This document shows positions 59,391 through 64,000 of a stretch of 64,000 nt of DNA, one piece after another. Position 1 is the first letter of the stretch; every line of letters starts with the position of its first letter. This DNA is from Whalleya microplaca (lineage: Eukaryota; Ascomycota; Sordariomycetes; Xylariales; Xylariaceae). The notes below the pieces were generated by a model. The model was not told the origin of the DNA, made no database searches, and saw only the letters and a list, made by a program, of their open reading frames with translations. The position numbers were made by a program, and so were the translations under genes. The stretch lies in the NCBI GenBank assembly GCA_022497155.1, contig MU385724.1, positions 1 to 64,000 on the forward strand. Direction: 5' to 3'.

Positions 59391-60984
59391 ATGCAGTCGA
59401 ACATCGTCGTCGAAACGCAGACTCAGCCTGCTTTCGACTGGCGTGCGCAGTTAAGCCCGACGAAGCTGAACGCGATTCCCGGCCGATACTTCTTCGGTCG
59501 AAGACATAGTCACCCCAAGCAACCTCGCGAGCCTTCCCCGCAGAAGGGCATCGCCGCCCTGCAGACGTCCTTTCGCATAACGGACTCCTTCGAGTCGCTA
59601 CGGACGAGGAAATGGAGTGTCTTCGATGTACAATATGCTGTGCTGGCCAGCCTCACGATATTCTCAATATGGATCATTGAACCATCGTCGCCGGTTATCA
59701 AGATTTTGGTTTCTTTAGGATACACCACATTGCTGTTTATGCCTGTCACGAGACAATTTTTCCTCCCATCATGGCCCATATGGGCTTACCTGCTGTATTT
59801 CTTCTCTAGCAGGTAAGGACATTTGCTTATTCAGCTTACTGAGTGCGCTGCCTGTGTGAATATGGCTTGTCCGAGCCGTTCCGCAGAGCGGTGGGCTCGC
59901 TCTAGGTGGAATCATGATGTTGACTGATATTCTAGGTTTATTCCCTACGATGTTCGCCCCGATATTTTAGTCAAGGTTCTTCCTGCACTGGAAGACATCT
60001 TGTACGGAACGAATTTCTCAAATAAATTCTCAGCGTGGACACACCCAGTCCTGGATGTTATTGCCTGGTTTCCATGTAAGACCGCCCGCTCGTTTGCTCA
60101 ATAGAGCTATTTTTATCCCAATTAGAATGTTTAAGCCTCTCATCCGGAACAGCCGGCAACTGGTGGCGGAACTTCAAAAGCGGTGTCTTTGTCCCATGAC
60201 CCAGTAGCGCTGACTCATGCTTTCAGATGGAATCGGGCACTTCGGACTGCCGGCGGTGTGCTCCGCGCTAATGTTTATCTTCGGAGCGCCCGGAACGGTG
60301 CCGATGTTCGCGAAAAGCTTTGGGTGGATGAGCGCACTGGGCGTGACGATGCAGCTGCTCCTCCCGTGCACGCCCCCGTGGTACGAGCGCCTGCACGGGC
60401 TCGAGCCGGCAAAATACGGGATGCAGGGCTCGCCCGCGGGCCTGGCGCGCATCGACGCCCTCTTCGGCGTCGACATGTACACGACGAGCTTCACGACGGC
60501 GCCGGTGCCGTTCGGCGCGTTCCCGAGCCTGCACGCCGCCGACGCCATCCTCGAGGCCCTGTTCATGAGCTACTGCTTCCCGCGCCTGCGGGCCTTCTGC
60601 ACCTTCTACGTCTGCTGGATCTGCTGGGCCACCATGTACCTGAACCACCACTACGCCGTCGACCTGCTGGGCGGCGGCATCATCGCCTTCTGCATCTTCT
60701 TCGTCGTCAGGAAGTTCTGGCTGCCCGTCCCGCAGCCCGACAAGAAGTACCGCTGGGAGTACGAGTTCGTCGAGGTCGGCGAGAAGAAGAAGGTCGCCGA
60801 CGAGGAGGAGGGGGGCGGCTACGCCGACCTGAGCGGCCGACCCGCCCGCAAGCGGGGGGATTACGAGCTAGTCGATGACTTTTCGATCCGAAGTAGCTTC
60901 GGCCTCGACTCTGGGTTATCCAGCGGGAGCTCGAGCGGCCCCTCGAGTCCGCGGTCCTCCAGGAGCGAGAGGCGGTCCTATTAA
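59391..60984 (+). CDS. AUR1: inositol phosphorylceramide synthase catalytic subunit (Aur1)
   Basis: 439-aa polytopic membrane protein from exons 59391-59812, 59936-60075 and 60227-60984. It transfers phosphoinositol from phosphatidylinositol to ceramide in the Golgi, an essential fungal sphingolipid step and the target of aureobasidin A. The N-terminus has the family stretch IPGRYFFGRRHSH. The lipid-phosphatase-like active site is intact: FPSLH (His290), NHHYAVD with His329 and Asp333. The spacings of 39 and 4 equal those of yeast His255/His294/Asp298. Several hydrophobic helices precede it. The tail is acidic then Ser/Arg-rich (SGPSSPRSSRSERRS). Intron 2 is long (151 nt), but WFPY joins GIGHFG without loss, so no hidden exon is needed. 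Confidence 0.95.
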
Positions 60985-62402
60985 TGTGGATTATGAACAT
61001 AATTGGATATAACTAATAATAATAGAAATAGAGAATTATTAATATCACCACTGGTGGCCTTTTTTGTTTGTTTGTTTGGTGTTCTTGGGGATCACTGAGC
61101 AACTACCTACCCAGCTCAGCTCTGATGTTTAGCGTCGCTAGCATGTGATATTTCCACTACGCTGAGTATTACCTAGTGGCTTCGATTTGCCACTTCCACT
61201 CTGGGAATAGATACAGTTACATAGTGAACATACGATAGGCATTGATAAAACGTATGAGGCTTTACTTCATTATATTGTAAATGCGTTTAATGAGTATCTT
61301 GGTGTAGTAAGCAATTGTTGGTTCTCATATGATGGTCTAAGCTCAACCGATAGCTGTAGGTCGTTAATATCAATTCAACTTGGCATTAGCATGAAAGTTC
61401 ATGTTGTTACATCTCCCAGAGTGCGCTGTCTCATCGACGAGCTTCGCTTTTTCGCCAGAGCCCGTATCTTAAGTGTTTCAAGTTCAATTTCTAACTAGTA
61501 ACCGTTCCAAAGACAGGCAGAATGACCTGAGTCTCTTTCGAGATCGACCATGTGTCGGGGTTTTCACCCAGGGGCACGTCGCGAACACCAAGTTACCCCG
61601 GCGCCGAGCAACATATGCAAGCCTAGCAAGCCCGACTCAGTTCCGTTATAGACGTTGACAAGAGGCGCAAAGAACATGGTATCGCTTACAAGCGCACGCA
61701 TCGCGTTTCAGAACTACGCTTAGGGATCCCGATGCCACCGCTGAGCGTGACGGCGCCGAGCTGCCTATGTAGGTTAGTGCCGTGTCTTATTCCAGTAGCT
61801 ATAGGCGAAGCCGGACCTCCGGGCGAGAGACACAGCGTAGTTTGCCATCTAGGTACCAGCGCTTGCTTGTCTCCCCCGCGCGGCTGAATAAGAACCCCGA
61901 GTGGAGGGCTTCTATATGGGATGTCAATAGGTCTGAGCAGCTGCGTCGGGCTTGTTTCGGCCCCGGCTACGATGCGGGCTCCGGTGAAGCCGATCGGAAA
62001 CAAGAAGCGAGATCGATTCGCAGAGGATGTCTTTGCAGATAATTGATCCCTTTGAAGCTAGTAAATGACTCTCGACGAATCCCTATCCTTGTTACCATAG
62101 TCTCCCGAAAGATTTCGAGTGATGCACTCAGGTTACTAATATTAGGAATGTAAGCCATCATATGCTGAGTTTACAGTTTATTCTTCATGTATTGACGCTA
62201 ATATGTTATTTAGCTAGTTACATCTTGATCGTGAGTCCCTAAGATACTTCCTACAGATATTTCATGTGGGGTCTCTTTCTAGTGTTCAATTTTCTTTAGT
62301 CTTTAGGCTTCAAGCCACGCATGCATACTTTTCCCCAGAATGTCATTATTTTATCAAGCTCTATTATGATCGATTTAATGTAGTTAAACTCCATGTTGTG
62401 CT
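60985..62402. other. intergenic, no gene seen
   Basis: 3' region of Aur1 (AT-rich end at 61005-61040) and 3' flank of the dehydrogenase. A 105-codon minus frame at 61686-62003 has no ATG or family match and is not called. Confidence 0.5.
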
Positions 62403-63518
62403 CTAGAAATTTGCTTGCTTAGGCGCCCAGTCCAAGCCTTTCTGTTCATTTACCAATGTGAGCATTTCTCCACGATCGACGGCTGCTTCTAAATTCTTCA
62501 AGACGAGCAACTCCATGTCTCGCTGTGTCTCTATCGTACTTGTTCCAAGGTGAGGCAACAAGAAAGCCTTTTCGTTTTTCACAAGGCCCGGGTGGATCTC
62601 CGGCTCGTTCTCGTAAACATCCAGGCCCACGGCCGAAACATGCCCCGATTCCAGGGCAGAAACTAGATCCGCCTCGTTGATGAGCGCGCCGCGGGCAGTA
62701 TTGACTATCACCACGCCCGGTTTCGTCTTCGCCAGCTCGGCGGCAGAGATGATATGTCTCGTTTGCGCGTTCAACGCCAAGTTCAGTGAGAAGACGTCCG
62801 ATTGAGCAAGCAGCTCGTCGAAGGAGACGTATTTCGCTCCACCTTCCAGAGAGGGGTCTAGCCGTCGGCGATTGTGATAGATAATCTCCATGCCGAAACT
62901 TCGCGCCCGGTGCGCCATGGCCCGACCTATGCCGCCCATGCCTAGGATTCCGAGCACTTTGCCACGAGGGTCATGCCCGATTTTTGAATTGCCCTTCCAT
63001 CTCCCTTCTCGCAATGCTACTAGTGGAACGTGCGCTTGTCGCAGAGCGCCTAGCATGAGAAAGATGCCTATGTCGGCCGTGGCGTCGTCTACGGCCACCG
63101 GCGTCGAAGACACGGCAATCTTTCGCGCGCTGCATGCGTCGACGTCGACGTTGTCGTATCCCGCTCCATTGTGGGCGATGAATTTCCATGAGTCGGGCAA
63201 CGCCGCGATCAGCTCTTGATTGAAGGGGCCGGTGACCGAGACGGACATGTTAGAACGGTAGCATCCCCGTACCGAGTTGTATTTGCCGCTTTTGCAGTTC
63301 TCGAGAAACTCCGCCCGTGTTCCTTTGCGGAACTCTAGTAGTTTGTATTTGCTGCTTAAAGCCTCCCATTCCTTGTTGCTATGGGTTAAGCCTCCTATGA
63401 GGAGGACCGCGGGAGAGGAAGACATAGGGGCGTCTGATTTATAAGTTCGGCGCGGGGTAGACAGCTGCCGGAAGTGTGTGAAAATGCGTCGCGGTGATGC
63501 TGTTCTCAATGTATACAT
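62403..63518 (-). CDS. D-isomer-specific 2-hydroxyacid dehydrogenase (glyoxylate reductase-like)
   Basis: Intronless 371-aa NAD(P)-dependent enzyme. The Rossmann motif GMGGIG is at 193-198. The catalytic residues are Arg276 (NTARGALI), Glu305 (YENEPE) and His323 (LPHLGTS). HNRRRL after the second strand has Arg at the cofactor-selecting position, suggesting NADPH. This resembles fungal glyoxylate/hydroxypyruvate reductases (Gor1-like), but the substrate is inferred. The first 31 residues are basic and lack acidic residues until Asp29 (TASPRRIFTHFRQLSTPRR), like a mitochondrial presequence. A second ATG at residue 32 (63425) would start a normal cytosolic form, so two forms are possible. Confidence 0.9.
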   Translation of the reverse strand: MYTLRTASPRRIFTHFRQLSTPRRTYKSDAPMSSSPAVLLIGGLTHSNKEWEALSSKYKLLEFRKGTRAEFLENCKSGKYNSVRGCYRSNMSVSVTGPFNQELIAALPDSWKFIAHNGAGYDNVDVDACSARKIAVSSTPVAVDDATADIGIFLMLGALRQAHVPLVALREGRWKGNSKIGHDPRGKVLGILGMGGIGRAMAHRARSFGMEIIYHNRRRLDPSLEGGAKYVSFDELLAQSDVFSLNLALNAQTRHIISAAELAKTKPGVVIVNTARGALINEADLVSALESGHVSAVGLDVYENEPEIHPGLVKNEKAFLLPHLGTSTIETQRDMELLVLKNLEAAVDRGEMLTLVNEQKGLDWAPKQANF

Positions 63519-64000
63519 CGGTGGTTCTCATCAAGCATAATGCGTATGGTGATAATGAGTCTACCAGAGACTACTAGTTGAGATGCCGAAGTTCGGAGAA
63601 CTATCCGAAGCTCGTCATGTTAGCTTTCCCTCGGGTAGATTTACAGGTCGGTGTTTCTCCCTACGGGTAATTTAGCGAATGCCCACATCGGCGCGCGGAG
63701 GTAGATCGGACCAATAAGCCTGCTGACAGTTTTGAATGGCCACCAATGTTAGGGTACTATTGATCATTGATAGTTGATAGATGAGAAGGCGTTGTCTACG
63801 GAGGTCGTTGGAGTGTATCATGCTGTTTCTGGGATTACTATCAACAAATAAGGTTTTGTAATACCTTCTATTGTCATAAAGTTAGAGTTCAACCTATGAA
63901 ACTAGACATCGTGCAACTGCTCGCAATGTTCTTCATCGGTGCCTGGGTTACATTGATATCGTAGTTTAGAAGATTTCGACTATGAATCTCGTCGGCATAC
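63519..64000. other. right edge, no gene seen
   Basis: Promoter side of the dehydrogenase gene up to the window end. No supported frame. Confidence 0.45.

Noticed and set aside
60183..60878. 231-codon plus frame overlapping Aur1 exon 3
   Set aside because: Alternative frame of the Aur1 exon; Arg/Gly-rich shadow with no family.

Overview
The window is nuclear DNA of a filamentous ascomycete (Pezizomycotina). The evidence is short introns (about 50-240 nt) with GTAAGT-like donors and CTRAY branch sites, fungal proteins such as Nab3, Tsr4, Aur1 and HeLo-domain proteins, and a block of transposons ruined by C-to-T/G-to-A transitions typical of repeat-induced point mutation (RIP). I cannot fix the genus.

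Layout. 1-5.9 kb is a gene-dense flank: the N-terminal half of an MFS transporter with an in-frame stop (-), a GFA/CENP-V-type zinc protein (-), eIF3k (+) and the PDCD2/Tsr4 ribosome-assembly protein (-). 5.9-7.7 kb has no supported gene. 7.72-23.57 kb is a very AT-rich island that resolves into three nested elements. A palindromic TIR element is interrupted by a plus-strand Ty3/Gypsy retrotransposon (182-bp LTRs, target duplication ATATA). That element is itself interrupted by a minus-strand Gypsy element (174-bp LTRs, target duplication GGTTA). All three are dead.

23.7-43.9 kb is gene-poor accessory DNA. It holds a DUF6590-like gene, a perfect 85-bp inverted repeat, and directly behind it a HeLo-domain gene whose C-terminus carries two tandem amyloid-like repeats (a HET-S-type prion/cell-death effector candidate). 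It also holds a hAT-like MITE, a 632-aa unknown protein, an APH-fold kinase and a DUF6594 remnant.

43.9-64 kb returns to housekeeping genes: RidA, a LETM1-like mitochondrial protein, Nab3, a mitochondrial GGQ release-factor-like protein, a CaM-kinase, inositol phosphorylceramide synthase Aur1 and a D-2-hydroxyacid dehydrogenase. A 5.3-kb gene-free stretch rich in simple repeats lies between the CaM-kinase and Aur1.

The genes do not form one pathway. The housekeeping genes cover translation and RNA processing (eIF3k, Tsr4, Nab3, release factor), mitochondria (LETM1-like, release factor) and sphingolipid synthesis (Aur1). The most interesting biology is the HeLo/amyloid gene beside the hairpin and the well-resolved nested transposon island. 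Exon joins were chosen by eye from splice signals, frame closure and family similarity.
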